In this document: in pieces, positions 44,396 to 56,921 of the stretch
Layout: each line of letters starts with the position of its first letter
Position numbering within the stretch: the stretch's first letter is position 1
NCBI GenBank assembly: GCA_006384855.1
Contig: VCJN01001855.1
Location: 124,001 to 188,000, forward strand
Source: Tetraselmis striata
Lineage: Eukaryota > Chlorophyta > Chlorodendrophyceae > Chlorodendrales > Chlorodendraceae
Length of the DNA: 64,000 bases
Reading direction: 5' to 3'
Position numbers and translations under genes: made by a program
Notes under the pieces: model-generated
Seen by the model: only the letters and a program-made list of their open reading frames with translations
What the model was told of the DNA's origin: nothing
The model's database searches: none

Positions 44396-45971
44396 GTCGT
44401 GTGTAACACAACGAAACTGGAAGTTGGCAGGCTCAGCTGTTTCGGCTGCTTTCATGTCCACTCGTGCTGTACATGAACGGGCGCAGCGACGGGTGAACTA
44501 GAAACATGTACCACTTAGCAGCACATGTAGCCGGAAAAGCGGTGAGAAAACGAGGAAACCCAATAAACTAGTTTAGATAATTTCAAGTTTAGTATGGTTT
44601 TGTCAGCGAAAAGCGAACGAAGATACGAGTGGCAGATTGACGAAGCAGGGGTAGCACCATCAAGGAAGGGGGCACCGGGAGGTCAAATGTTGCGGAGTCT
44701 TGTTGACCTTGGAAGTGACGAAGGGGCGCGATGTAGTCGAAGAAGACCCACGCGCCAGATGAAGGGAGGACGTTGGGGTCGATGTAGTCGAAAACGACGT
44801 CGAAGTTAGTGGCTTATCCGCCTTGGTGGCGGATGTGGGACCGTGGGACTCCAATGGTGTTAGCAGCAGGGATTGCACGCTTGCATCCGTCTCAGTGGCG
44901 ATAGCCTTCGCGCTGCTAGCGACTGTCGCCTCGAAGATCCGACGCGCGAAGTCGCGAATCTGGTCGCCGAAATCCACAGAGCCCAAATGTTACGCTGCGG
45001 GCTGGAAATGCTGAGCCCGCAGTACGTCCAGCATCCCCTAATCACCGTTCACACGCTAGATCTCGTTAATAAGCCTCCGCGGGAAGGCTAGCCGACAGCG
45101 GAACGCCTTGTCGATGGCCTCGGCGTGGTTCCGGGCGCGCGCGAGGTATGTAAGGGGTGAAGTATTGATTAGCAACGGAGACGTAGAGCAGCGGCTCGTC
45201 GAGAGCAATGAAGAGAGCGACTGCGTGAGCCCCAAAACACGTTAACCAAATGATGTACTCCTCTTGGGCCGGCAAGGTCATTGGATCACCGTCATCCCGC
45301 TTGAGGTAGTCGTTCCTCGGGTCGGTACGCAAAGGAAAAAGCCCAGACACCCGGCTGACCAGTCAAACGTCCTCGAAATAAACCAGGCTCTGCTCGGTGC
45401 AGTAGCGCTGGCACTGCGAGATAGTCGTCCTCACCACTCGCGGATTTTGCTCCGCGACACGGCCGCTCTAGGCTAGCGCTAGCAAGTCCGGTGCACTGCG
45501 GCTCACCCGCAGCTAGCTGCCCGTCGGTTGTCCCGCGACGCGCTGCCCGGAGCCAAAGCCGTGTGCTTCGTGTCCATCGACATCAGGTTCAAGAGCCGTC
45601 AATTGAGGCAGCGACGACGATGATGTGAGTTGCTCGAGCAACAATGTAAATTGGGCTTGCATGTCTGCCTGCAACGATTCGAGCGTCAGCCCGGCGATGG
45701 GACCTTCTCCACCTAGCATCATGGTGACGGACGGATGTGAATTACACACACGGATGGTCAGCCGGCGGGTGTGGTCTTGAAACAACATGTGACCTTGCCC
45801 GCAACATGTTGCGAGGTTAAACGATGTGTATAACACAACGAAACTGAAAGAATGTAGGCTCTGTTGTTACGGTTGCTTTATTACGTCTACTCGTGTTGCA
45901 CACGAACGGACGCAGCGACGGGTGAACCAGGAACCCGTACCACTTAGCAGCACACGTCGCCGGAAAAGCTT
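44396..45971 (-). mobile_element. Tyrosine-recombinase-only unit bounded by 150-bp direct repeats
   Basis: Direct repeats at 44396-44545 and 45822-45971 (TAACACAACGAAACTG, GCAGCGACGGGTGAAC, ACCACTTAGCAGCACA, GCCGGAAAAGC) bound one leftward coding region. Its start (about 45720) has a leucine-rich coiled stretch, 45350-45180 resembles a recombinase core-binding domain, and 44990-44660 the recombinase C-terminus, matching the tail at 42066-42318. No RT or gag was seen, so it is either a Crypton-like DNA transposon or a reduced DIRS relative. The coding part is broken in several places. Confidence 0.55.
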
Positions 45972-45981
45972 TCTTCTTTTA

Positions 45982-46165
45982 ACATCAATGCTTTAACACA
46001 TGCGCACTACAAACAGAACCAGAAGCAACCATGTTGAAAGGTTGCCAGCAAAAGACAGACATAAGCCTGAAACCAAGTAAGGTCAATCAAGCAGGAGGCC
46101 AGGAAGACATGAACCAAGGAAGAGCCAAGGGAACCACGAAGTCGCCAAGCTGCCAAGGAACCGTA
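45982..46165 (+). repeat. Dispersed repeat, copy 2 (copy 1 at 32551-32730)
   Basis: Matches 32551-32730 in the same orientation. It begins 10 bp after the right direct repeat of the recombinase-only unit, which suggests that it belongs to the same element family or to its preferred target. Confidence 0.75.
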
Positions 46166-46785
46166 GCCGGAGAAGCGGTAAAGATAGGGATACATGTAGG
46201 TTAGGAAAGGAGGACACCTCATGAATAAATTACTACTTTAGCAGACCATCCGTGGCTACGCGCGCGCAGCGCGGACCCTGGAATCGTGATCACCGCCACC
46301 TAGAAATATGCCGATATGATGCCGTTTGTTTCGCGTTAATATTACTTGCTGGTATTGATACTACCTGTACTCGTATACACGCCGCCGCCATGACCGATGA
46401 GCGGGGTCGTATTCCGTCCCGCCGCCGCCGCGCAGTGCCTAACACGGCGAGCGCGCCGCAGTGCCGGCGCAGCGCAGCGCGATCTCCCGCCACACTTGCC
46501 GCCACACTCCCCTTCACACCCGCCTCCTCAGCCACAAGTGTACCGCCGCCGAAGTCACATCAGGTAATTCCTGACAGCTGCATCTTTCACGTTTCCTGGC
46601 CGCTTTCCTGAGCCCAGCCGGGGTGTAGGATCTGCGCGGGGCGAGTCGGCGCGTGCATTTTATCTGTTTTTGATTTATCGTTTTGCCTTTTAGCCGCTAC
46701 TGTATGTAAGAGCGATGTCGCTGAACGGCGGCGCGCACGCCTGCCTCCGTCGCAGCAGGCAGCCGGGCCACTGCCGCGCGACACC
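46166..46785. other. Upstream region of eIF3e
   Basis: GC-rich with CCGCCGCCG runs near 46420. It should contain the promoter and 5' UTR of the plus-strand eIF3e gene. No defined elements were identified. Confidence 0.4.
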
Positions 46786-48641
46786 ATGGCGGAGCACGAC
46801 CTCACCTCCCGGATGGGGCGCTACCTGGATCGGCACCTGGTGTTCCCGCTGCTGGAGTTTCTGCAGGAGAAGGCGCTGTACTCGGACAAGGAGATCCTGC
46901 AGGGCAAGATCGAGCTGCTGCAGAAGACCAACATGGTGGACTTTGCGATGGACATCCACAAGAGCCTGTACAACACGGAAGAGGTGCCGCAGGTCCTCAA
47001 GGTGGGTGCTGCCGCGGGGGAGGCGGGGAAAACGCGGGTGAAAGGGGGGACCCGGCACCATCAGAAAAACAAAAGAAAAAACTCGCACAGAGCGTTGAGG
47101 TGGAGGTCAGGCAAGGGCAGGCGCAGGTGCAGGCGCGGCCGACAAGGCAGGGGGGCGGGGTCGTGTTGCGCGGCTCTGATGGCTGGGCTGGGCGGGCGGC
47201 TGGGCGGGCGGCTGGGCTGCGGGCTGACGGAGGAGGGTGTGCGGGCGGGATGCGCGCGCAGGAGCGCCGCGGGGAGGTGGTGGCGACGCTCAAGTCGCTG
47301 CAGGTGTCGGCCAAGAGTGTGGTGCAGTTCCTGAGCGACCCCAACCTGGTGAAGCAGCTGCGCCAGGACAAGTCGCAGAACCTGGCGATGCTCCAGCAGG
47401 AGTTCAACATCGGCGTGGAGCAGATCGAGGCGCTGTACCACTTTGCCAAGTTTCAGTTTGACTGCGGCAACTACAGCGGCGCGAGCGAGTTTCTCTACCA
47501 CTACCGCATGCTGTGCACCAACCCGGCGCGCAACGCCAGCGCGCTGTGGGGCAAGCTGGCGGCGGAGATCCTGCTGCAGAACTGGGACCAGGCCATCGAG
47601 GACTTCAACCGGCTGAAGGAGAACATCGACAAGGAGGCGCTCAACTTCGAGTCGCAGGCGGTGCCGCTGGTGCAGCGCACGTGGCTCATGCACTGGGCGC
47701 TCTTCATCTTCTTCAACCACGAGAACGGGCGCAACATGCTGGTTGACCTCTACTTCCAGGAGGCGTACCTCAACGCGCTGCAGGCCGACGCGCAGCACCT
47801 CCTGCGCTACCTCGCCGTCGCCGTGGTCGTCAACAAGCGGAAACGCAGCATGCTGAAGGAGCTCATCAAGGTGATCCCCCTCTCCTCCCCAGCCACCTGC
47901 CGCATCCGCCTGCCTTCATGGCAATCCGGAGTCCGTTGCCAAGCGCGCCCTCGCATGACGCCGGGAATCCATCCTTTACCGCGACCACACTCTGCGCCCG
48001 CCCCATGGCTGCCGTGCCTCACACCCTTCAAAGGCGGGGGCTGGCATGGAGGGTGCCAGGATTACACACCAAGATGAATCAGATCACCCCACAGACACAC
48101 CCCACAGGTCTTGACGCAGCGGGGCAAACCCCCTTGTTGCATTGGCCCTAATTTAGAAACAGTCCGGCATCCGTTCCGACATGGATTCTCGCTTCCCTTT
48201 CATCTGGTGTTTTGATCGAGGGGGTCGGGGTCCTCAAACCTGCGCGCCCAGACCGCAGGCGCCCCGATGGTGTCAGGCACGGGTCGCCGCCCCGCTGACA
48301 CAGGCGTGCGGGTGAGCACTCGGACCGCCGTTTGATACACCGCAGTAGACGCCCCGCGCAGCACGTCGCTGCGATGCCAGCACTGTCGGGCGTCAACGAG
48401 CGGAGCGCGCTGACACCGGTTGATGTGCACCGGTTTGCGCATCCGTGTGTCGCGTGACACACACCGTGTTGATGTGCCCATGTACGTGCTCCTCACACAC
48501 ATGAGGGTGCGATACGTGGTGTGACCTGTCCAGGATGGCATCAGACGTCTGCGCGAAGGTCGATGTTGATAGTGACTGTGGATAGCCCGATGACGGCGCC
48601 AGCCTGGCCTTGGCGATGCGGTGGCTACTGGTGTAGATGTC

Positions 48642-48679
<38 letters not shown>

Positions 48680-49690
48680 CTGTGTGTGTGTGCGTGTCTG
48701 TGTGTGTCTGTGTGTTGGAGGGAGGGGTCTTGACGCACAGCTTGCAGCACGTGGCTGGAGGAGCTCCGCCGGGGCGGTCTTGGCTGACTGACCCCTCCAC
48801 CCGGCGCGCGCACAGGTCATCCAGCAGGAGGCGTACGAGTACACCGACCCCGTGACCGACTTCCTGTCCAACTTGTTTGTAAAGTACGACTTTGAGGGCG
48901 CGCAGCAGAGCCTCAAGGAGTGCGAGAAGCTGCTGGAGACCGACTTTTTCCTGGCCGCCTGCAAGGTCCCCCCCCCCCCCCCCCCCCCCCCCTTTCAAAG
49001 CTCAACGATACGCCGCCCCTCACCCGGTTGCACCCAACCATCAAATCGGATCGCTCAACCCGGATTCAGTTTGCCCAACCCGGATCCGGCTCCTCATCAC
49101 CGTACGCAATGCCGACCGCGAGCCGGTTGCACACGAGCGCCTGAGAGCTTCGACCTACTCATTTTTTTTCTCTCCTCTCTGTGCGTGTGTATATACGTAT
49201 ACTCGTGCGCACTCTGTATACATGTCGACGAAGTGTGCACATGTAGACAAGCATGCTTGTTCATATATGAATGTATTTGTATTTATTTTTGGAGAGAGGG
49301 AGGGAGAGGGAGGGATATGCGGCAAGCGCAGCATTGGCGCTGCCCGGCGCCAGCGTGCGTGTGTGCTGACGCGTCTGCTGAAATGCGCAGGACGAGTTTG
49401 TGGAGAACGCGCGGCTGTTCATCTTCCAGGAGTTCTGCCGCATCCACCAGACGATCGACCTGAAGATGCTGTCGGAGAAGCTCAACATGGACCTGCGGGC
49501 CGCGGAGCTGTGGATCGCCAACCTCATCCGCAACGCGCGCCTCAACGCCAAGATCGACTCGCAGGCCGGCACCGTCGTCATGAAGCAGGCCTACTCGAGC
49601 CCGTACGACCAGGTGGTCGAGAAGATGAGGGGGCTGAGCACCCGCACCTTTGCGCTGTCCAACACCCTGATAGGGTCGGGCAAGGTGTAG
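46786..49690 (+). CDS. EIF3E: Translation initiation factor eIF3 subunit e (INT6), 4 exons, 424 aa
   Basis: PCI-domain subunit of the cytoplasmic eIF3 complex that helps recruit the 43S complex to mRNA. Exons 46786-47001, 47262-47870, 48816-48965, 49391-49690, all joined GT-AG in phase 0, giving 72+203+50+99 residues and a TAG stop. The N-terminus ([20 protein letters not shown] and the following [26 protein letters not shown]) closely follows plant eIF3e. The PCI region is around residues 230-390 ([42 protein letters not shown]-type winged helix). Length is near the usual 440-445. Intron 3 begins with about 25 C directly after the donor; the 3' half of intron 2 carries a (TG)n run. A conserved single-copy host gene, useful for placing the organism. 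Confidence 0.96.
48634..48720 (+). repeat. (TG)n microsatellite in eIF3e intron 2
   Basis: Long interrupted TG/CG dinucleotide run, about 90 bp before the exon 3 acceptor. Confidence 0.95.
48968..48992 (+). repeat. Poly-C tract at the start of eIF3e intron 3
   Basis: About 25 C that begin two bases after the GT of the donor site. Confidence 0.95.
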
Positions 49691-51339
49691 CGCCGCCATG
49701 CGGACCGTAGAGAAGGATCCTAGCCGGCCGCGCCCCCGCGGGCCTGGCCGGCGGGGTTGTCGCTGTAGGCGCGCCGCCGGCCCTGACGTTGAGGCGCCGG
49801 CGGTGCGCGGGGGGCTGGCCGCCAGTACTAAGCTGCGCGGCCGCCCCGGGGGTAACACTCGTAGCGGGCACGGGCGCCCCGGGGGGCTGTCTGTGGTGCT
49901 GCGCGGCTGGGCTGCCGGGGTGTTCGACAGCAGGCGCCGCGCCATGTCATACCGTAGAGGAACAAAGCGGGCGGCCGCCCGCCGCACCGAGTTTGCTTGC
50001 TGTAACCACCACTGTGGCCACCGCGCTACCACACCGTACCTGAGCCCGGCGCTCGCGACCGCATTCATCTCCAGTAGCGCTGCGCGCCGTGTTGCCTTGA
50101 AGTCGCTCGGATTAGCATTTGATAATGACTTATTCAAGGATACATGTTATGGAGACCGTGGCTACGGTATCTCCAGAGACACCCCAGGCCAGTATGCACA
50201 TCGAGTACTGCCCGCGCACCATCTTCTGTTTGCGTACCCGTAGCCAATCCAGATATAATAGCATTTACAACCTGGATTATATATTTGGTGTATATATGTG
50301 TATTTATACACATATGTATAAACCTTACATTTGCTATCGTTTTTGAACCCCCCTCCCCCCCCCCCCCCCCCCCCTTCCTGGGGAGGCAAGGGATTAAAAC
50401 TGGTTTCTGTGAGAATATGGAAATCTATCAGAATATATATATGGATATATATATAGATATTAGATATACACATGTGTATATACATACATATATATACTAC
50501 CAATCAATGAGTCACGGATTTCCGATTCAATGGCCCACTAAATACTAAACACTGTACATTTGTTTCGAGACCCGGGAACCCAAATAATGCAATACCCGTA
50601 AATGTCTGCATTCGTAATCTGCATTTATAAACGGATATCAGCGAAGACTATGATATGACGATTTAGATGCGTCGATGTTTCTTGGCTGACCGGTAATCCA
50701 GTGCATCGGGGCGACCTCGAGTACATTCTTCGAGGGCGCTAACCAATCATTAGAATGCATGCATCAATACTAAGCAAGTAGCCTCAGGAGGACGTCAATT
50801 TATTTGTAATAGATAGAGACGGCTGTGCGTAAATGGCGAATAGATACGCTGCAACAACCTCAGCAGCAGACACCGCTGTGAATATGGACACACAGAATGA
50901 CCATGCTGTGGCACGGAAGGTGTAGCCAATTGTGGGACCGGCGTCTCTTGATCTAGCCGTCATCTGGCGAGCCGTATGGCTGTACCATATTTCCCCATCC
51001 GCACCTTGTGAGGCAAATGCCACTGAGGTGCCGTGAGAGATGGATGCTGCAGGCGCTGTTTATCCTGAAGATAAATGAATAAGTCACACATTTACATCTG
51101 TTTGTTAAATAATTCCAGCACTGAGCGCTCGCGCTGCAATAATACAGCACGTGGCAGCCCACTCGGCTCCGGGCGGCGCAGACAGCGGGGGTGCAGCTGG
51201 ACAGCCTTCACAGCATACCACCATGGACCCACTGTTGAGCCATATTCAAATTCTCAAAGCGACTACTCCGCCGTAAAGATGATGGCTTCCTTTCTTGGAG
51301 GGGAGGGGGGGGGGGGGGGGGGTATAGCTGCATAACACA
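49691..51339. other. Convergent 3' region between eIF3e and the glutamate-receptor gene
   Basis: Both flanking genes end here. It has a GC-rich first 350 bp, a poly-C run at 50348-50374, and AT-rich (TATA)n sequence at 50280-50490. A TGTAA lies near 50000 (+), and its complement near 51090 could serve the minus-strand gene. No further gene recognised. Confidence 0.45.
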
Positions 51340-54300
51340 TCACTTCTCCCCGCCCGAGTTGCCCAGCTTACTCTTGAGACGGCCCAGAGCCCGCGACTCG
51401 CGCTTCTTCTTCAAAAGCAGGGTGTACATCTTGGCGACGATGGAGAAGAACGCGATCGCGTAGAACAGCACCAGCGGGCCCATAACCTGCAATGAGACCG
51501 CGGGGGGGGGGGGGGGGGGGGAGTTAGGACATGCACTACCCGTACCATATTTGATATGGTTTGCGGATCACAAAATTAACAAATCATTTCCTCTTTCCCA
51601 TCACATTGAGAGTTTCTGCAGTGTTTCCGTAGTGTATCCGCCTGCCAAGTTAAGAGTAAAATACGTAATTTTGCCCTGGTCGCAAGGGTCAAAAGTAATA
51701 AACAAAAATTATACGCGCAGACCCAAAGCGTGTTTAGAGTCTATGCAATACGTGCATGTATGCAAATAGGTACGGGTTCGTATGTGGGCGGTTGTCTTTC
51801 CCTAAATGGTTCGCAATTTTCTGACTCGGTCCCTCTTGCAGCCAACACAGCACCCAAATATACGCACGTGTCTACATGTCACATTAGATTGTATTCGTTC
51901 GCGGGTTCTCGCGGGTTATCGCCAAACCAATCAATTGCTTTGCACAATCAACCCGGAGACATTGTGCAGTTTTCGTTAACTATTCTGGTCTATGTTACCA
52001 GACAAATGTACTTTGTGGCGAGGGGGGGGGGGGGGGTCAAACAGAAATATACAGGGACACCGGCGCGTGATTACAGGTGATAGCATGCAATACTGTGGGA
52101 GGGAAAGGGGTCCGGGCCGGAGGGGTGGGTGGGTGGGTGGAGTGGGTCACCTGCTTGGCACCGATCTGGTTGGAGTCCACATTAGTGGAGGCGCACGGGC
52201 TGGACTTAACAAAGTTATCCACGTAGATCTGCGTCAGGTTACCCTCGATGCGCATCTTCGTGAAGTAGTAGTTCAGCGTCTTTGTCAGCCCGTCCAGCCT
52301 CTCATACTCCGGCGAGGCGCGGCCCACCTTGCGCACCGCCACTGCATACGATTGCTGTGGGGCGGAGCCATCCGCGCATGCAGGCACAGCTCAGGTCCGG
52401 TAGAGCCAACGTATAGTGGCTTCTGGGCGGGTGTGTACCGGCGCTTTTGTGATTCACATGAGTAGTAATACGCGCTAGACGACAGGCATTGCTAGACCGC
52501 TGTACGGAGAGGTGCACTTCAAAGCAATATGCACTGCGATATATCACGACGAATACTTGATCCGTGGCTGGAGGCGAGGTGGGGGCGTTGGCATTGGCTG
52601 ATATCTCTATCCTTATCTTGTATCTATATCTATATCTGGTATCTATATCTAGTATATGAATGTATGCATATACATATATAGTCGCTATACATATCTATGT
52701 ACACACATATTTTTAAATATACGTACACATCTTTACATATATATATATGTATACATATATAGATATAAACACATATATCTATATCTACAAATGTATATGT
52801 ATATACATACACACACATATATACATATATATTTCTTTTAAACATATAGAATAAAGCACTTGGCGAACTCGACGCGTTCTTACGGAATAAATACGTGCAA
52901 GGAACAGACAGAGCCAGGCCAAGGGAAGAAGGAAAAAGGGGGGGAGGGGGGTCACCTGCAGGAAGACGGTGCCTGCGATGCGGATGTCGCAGTTCTCGCC
53001 CGTCGGCTCGACGATCTTGGCGCGAGCCACCAGCTCGTCCATCACCATGCCCTGCGCCGCGGCGCCGCATGTCTTCGTGGGACCCAGTAAAGCGCGGGCG
53101 CGCAGAGTCGTGGCGGGAACGAGGGGCGGGGCGGGACGCACCTCACACATCGCGCTGCGCAGGCTCGCCAGCCCGGAGCTGATCATCTCCTCGGTGGTGG
53201 CGCCGGTGATCTGTTGAAGCCAGGGTGGCAGAGTGAGCGGCAGATTCGCGAATCAAATCTTCGCCATGTCCACTATGTTCCTTGTTGTTTTTCGTTTCTG
53301 TAATGATGTGGCTGCTCTCGTAATCCTACCATTTGTACTACTAGCAAGAGGTTTCCAGTCCACAAAATAAGCGCGTGGTGAAGGGTGTTGAAATGGCAAT
53401 TTTTTTTTACAGGCATACAGATCTGGGGGGGTGAGGTGGGGTGGGGGGGGGGGGGGGGGGAGGAGGGGGTCGGACCTGGACCTGCTGGATGCGGTTGTAG
53501 TTCCGGGTGAGCACCCCCTCCGCGGTGGAGCCGGCCTGCACGCAGACCTTGGAGCCCAGCAGCTGCGCGTCGTTGATGTTTGTGATGCTGTAGTCGGTGC
53601 TGACGCGGCTGGCGGTCAGGAAGGTGGCGAGGTTGGCGGTGTAGGAGGAGCTCAGGATGATGGCGGTGAAGGCGGTGGCCTGCATGAGGACGCGCCCGAT
53701 CGCCGTGGCGGGGAAGTGGCCGGCGAGCTGGCCCATGAAGGTGATGCCGGAGAGGTAGACGCTCTTCCACAGTCCGAGCAGGCCCTTCTCCTCCACGCTG
53801 TCAAAGTCGGGCGACGCCGAGTTCTGCTCGATGAGGAACATGATGCCGCCGTAGACGATGATGATGGCGATGATCATGCCCCAGACGCCCCACGTGAAGG
53901 GCAGCATCCAGCTGTACATGTCCCCGATCGCGATGGCCGGCTCAGCGGGGCTCACCAGCGTGACCAGCACCAGGCCCGTCTGCATGTAGGGCGTCGTGTA
54001 CACGATGGGCAGGTTGGTGCTGACCACGGTGAGCGGCCCCACAGTCGCGTCCGCCAGGCCAACGCTCACGTCGTTGAGCGCGCCGCGGCGTCCCGCCAGC
54101 GTGCTGTTGGGCTCCGCAAACCGGATGCTGAAGTCGCCGGCGCCGGCGCCGGCGATGTCCTTCAGGATGTCCACCGCGATGCCCTCGTACTCCAGCGCGC
54201 CCGGCGCGGTCGGGACGCCAAGCTGGGTAGAGAAGGGGTAGACCGAGATGGCGCGGAAGGTGTAGGTGTTACCGGTGAGGCGGGGCATGCTGGCTGAGGT

Positions 54301-56027
54301 CGTCCGCAGGCGCGCCACCTGCGAGTCAGGGTCCGCATCAAGTGTCAACCAAACATCAAGATCGGAGGCATCGGGCGGATCAAGGTCTGCCCCGGGATCG
54401 CGATCCCGATCTTAAAAGGGACAGGAAAATGTATCATTATGATACCCCCGGCCTGGGCTCGCCATATATTATTATTGTTTTGGACCCCCACCATAAAAAG
54501 AGAGGGGATTGTACTTGTATGGAAAACATCAGAATACAAACTAGCAGAATACACCATGGAAAACGCACAGAATCTCTGACCTGCTGCTGCAAAACGATTC
54601 TTTATTCTTGTGACGCACGAATTAGATGAATACATGTTGTATTATACTGTGGTGCCCATTTGTCAGATGGGCCGATCATTGCAGCCCGAATCGAACGACA
54701 TATTCATCAGAAAAGATCAGAGGAGATTGCATCGTGATCTTGACCTTTGGAATGCCCATGTGCCGTGATCCCTATTGCAAGGCCGTGATCCTTGACACGG
54801 GACCCCTACCTGCGTGTACTTGATCAGCTCGCTCACGCTGGTGAAGGACGCCGGCTCCGAGTCTGCGCTGCTGAGCGACGCCGACCCCGAGGTGTCCTCC
54901 AGCTCGTCTAGGGCGCGCCGCACCGGCGGCGCCACCTCACGCGCCCGGCGGCGTCGGCTGCCGTGCGCCAGCTCTGCAGGCACATGACGCGGCTGCGGAC
55001 GCCGGGCAGCCGCCGCCTGGAGGGCCCGCACCTGCGCGGGCTGTGGGGTAGGAGGGGATGGGGCAGGGAGCGCCCCTCAGCCATGCTGTCTGCCACCTGC
55101 GGACAGTGCCACCGTATGACCCCACCCATGGGGCAGCAGGAATACGGACAAGGACACCCATCCAGGAAAAAGGGGGGGGGGGGGGGGGGGCACCCAGTCA
55201 TTCCCGTATCGTAAACATCCATGCCCAGGAGGACGGTCACACGTGCACATGCTGTTAAACACGCACCCGCAAGTGTTGCCGCCAGGCAAGCCCCGCAGGT
55301 GTGCTCGGGACGACCATCCCTTCCGGCAGAGACTCCAGACCATTCAATCGCTGATGGTGTATGTGCACATGCCTTCTTTATTCATTGGCTAAGAGAGACA
55401 GACAGACAGACAGACAGACACACAGACAGACACACACAGACACAGACACACACACACACACACACACACAGACAAAGACACAGACACAGACACAGACAGA
55501 CAGAGAGAGAGGGAGACAGATGACAGATAATTACCTGACATGCCATGGGGCTGAAAGACATCATCGCGTCCCATAGGTGGGTAGATAGCAAAGCCCTCCA
55601 ATCAATTTTCATATGTATACATTTGGGGGGGGGGGGGGGGGGGGGGGGGGGGCTCCCTCAATTGCGTGGAGTGGCTTTGCAGGGCAAACAACGTATGAAC
55701 AAGGTTACATATTTACTTTATATTCATTGACACCAGTCTTTAGATAGGATTGGGAATGAGGCGGGTCGCGATTGGTGCTGATTCAGTGGCCGCCGAAGTG
55801 ATGGGCAGCCGCACCTCCAGGCTGTGGCTCGCGCGTGCCGTGGCCAGCCCCAGCTCCGGCACCGAGTCCGCGAGAGCACCGCCCGCACCGCCACCTCGCG
55901 CCGCGGCCGCCAGGGACGACAGCCCAAGCAGCGCCAGGCAGCAGCAGACCGCCGCCACCAGTGGCGGTGAGCCGTGGGGGGGCATTCCGCCACGGAAAGC
56001 ACCGCGCCCCCGCAGGGTTGTGGCCAC
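51340..56027 (-). CDS. Ionotropic glutamate receptor-like channel, 7 exons, 607 aa
   Basis: Ligand-gated cation channel of the iGluR/GLR superfamily. Exons on the minus strand: 56027-55815 (signal peptide with [17 protein letters not shown] core), 55040-54810, 54318-53476, 53210-53142, 53072-52956, 52354-52151, 51486-51340; all phases are zero. S1 starts near residue 165 (YEGIAVDIL at 192-200), M1 near 285-312, pore loop about 328-352, M3 about 355-384 with the gating motif [11 protein letters not shown] (373-383), S2 to about 555, M4 at 561-580 ([14 protein letters not shown]) and a basic tail. The large N-terminal LIVBP-like domain of animal and plant receptors is absent. In S1 the motif PLTITSxR reads PLTVVSTN, so the arginine that holds the ligand alpha-carboxylate is Asn250. 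Exon 1 and the acceptor of exon 5 are the least certain joins. Confidence 0.88.
53425..53470 (+). repeat. G-rich tract at the start of GLR intron 3
   Basis: Poly-G on +, hence poly-C on the coding strand, beginning about 10 bases inside the intron donor at 53475. Confidence 0.95.
55390..55515 (+). repeat. (AGAC)n/(AC)n microsatellite in GLR intron 1
   Basis: Compound run of GACA and CA units inside the first intron of the minus-strand receptor gene. Confidence 0.95.
55625..55652 (+). repeat. Poly-G tract in GLR intron 1
   Basis: About 28 G on +, poly-C on the coding strand. Confidence 0.95.
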
Positions 56028-56565
56028 AGGGGTCTCGCGAGGCCGACGCGGCTGCTGCTGCTCGGACTACTTCTTGGAAAACTCTACGCGCGAGGGTCCG
56101 GGGCAGATGGCACAAACTCGGGATCGCGTGGCCCGGGTGAGGCCAATTCGTTGCTCTGAGCCCAGCGGCACGCCACCGTGGGGTTGCTGAGATACGGCGG
56201 ACTTGATGTTTGAACGACCTTAGAGGGCAGGTAGCAACCTCGTCACGCGGTGGAGGCGATACTTGGACCTGCGGTACGACAACAGGACCGGCAGCATGGC
56301 ATGCCGCGTCGGGCTTGACACGACTCGTACGCAAGCGTACGTATGTATACTCGTACGCGTACGCGTTCGGCGATGCGCTTGAATAATCCGCATCCTTCAT
56401 CCTCATCCTCATCCTCATCATCAGGCGCTCGATTCGGCATATGTCGGTGCACGGGACATAATTCCTATCAATGTGCGTGTGTATGTCTTATATTTAAAAT
56501 AACCCGTGTACTGCCGGTTTTAAATTACGGGTGTGAAGTATGGGGTGGATAGAACTAGCGGCGCA
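56028..56565. other. Upstream region of the receptor gene
   Basis: Promoter side of the minus-strand receptor gene, bordered by the DIRS element. Contains (CATCCT)n-type repeats at 56394-56424 and CGTACG-rich sequence at 56318-56370. No gene recognised. Confidence 0.4.
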
Positions 56566-56920
56566 TTTACCCAAGGAGGCACTGTTTGCCAAAGAATGTC
56601 AGCTCGCTTACATCGAAGGCTAAGACAAGAACCACAGGCTTGGCCTGGGTGTCTCCTAGCGCAAAAAGATGGCTGAGGGTGGGTGGGTGCGCGAGCCGGT
56701 TGAGGCGAGCGCAAAGCAGAGAGTGCCTGTGCCCGAGGGTGGATCCCTCAGGTCATAGTGCTGGTGCGGGCCGGCAGGCCTTAGTCCGTGCGCCGACCTC
56801 GGGGGTCGTGCGCAGTACAACATAGCTAATGTACTGTAAACCTCTAGATGACTACATCTGACCATTTACCCAAGGAGGCACTGTTTGCCAGAGACGAAAG
56901 CCAAAGGCTAGCACAGGAAG
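56566..56920 (-). repeat. B1-A2-B2 repeat block of the DIRS/PAT element
   Basis: On the minus strand B1 ends CACTGCCTCCTTGGGTAAA-like (boundary 56865), A2 starts TGGTCAGATGTAGTCATC at 56864 and runs to about 56690, and B2 ends with the same CCTTGGGTAAA at 56566. A2 repeats the A1 sequence at 61290-61449 almost exactly. Confidence 0.85.
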
Positions 56921-56921
56921 C

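Noticed and set aside
47061-47798. Minus-strand open frame of 245 codons
   Set aside because: Antisense shadow of eIF3e exon 2.
53431-54297. Plus-strand open frame of 288 codons
   Set aside because: It is the complement of the glutamate-receptor exon 3, GC-driven, with no domain signal.
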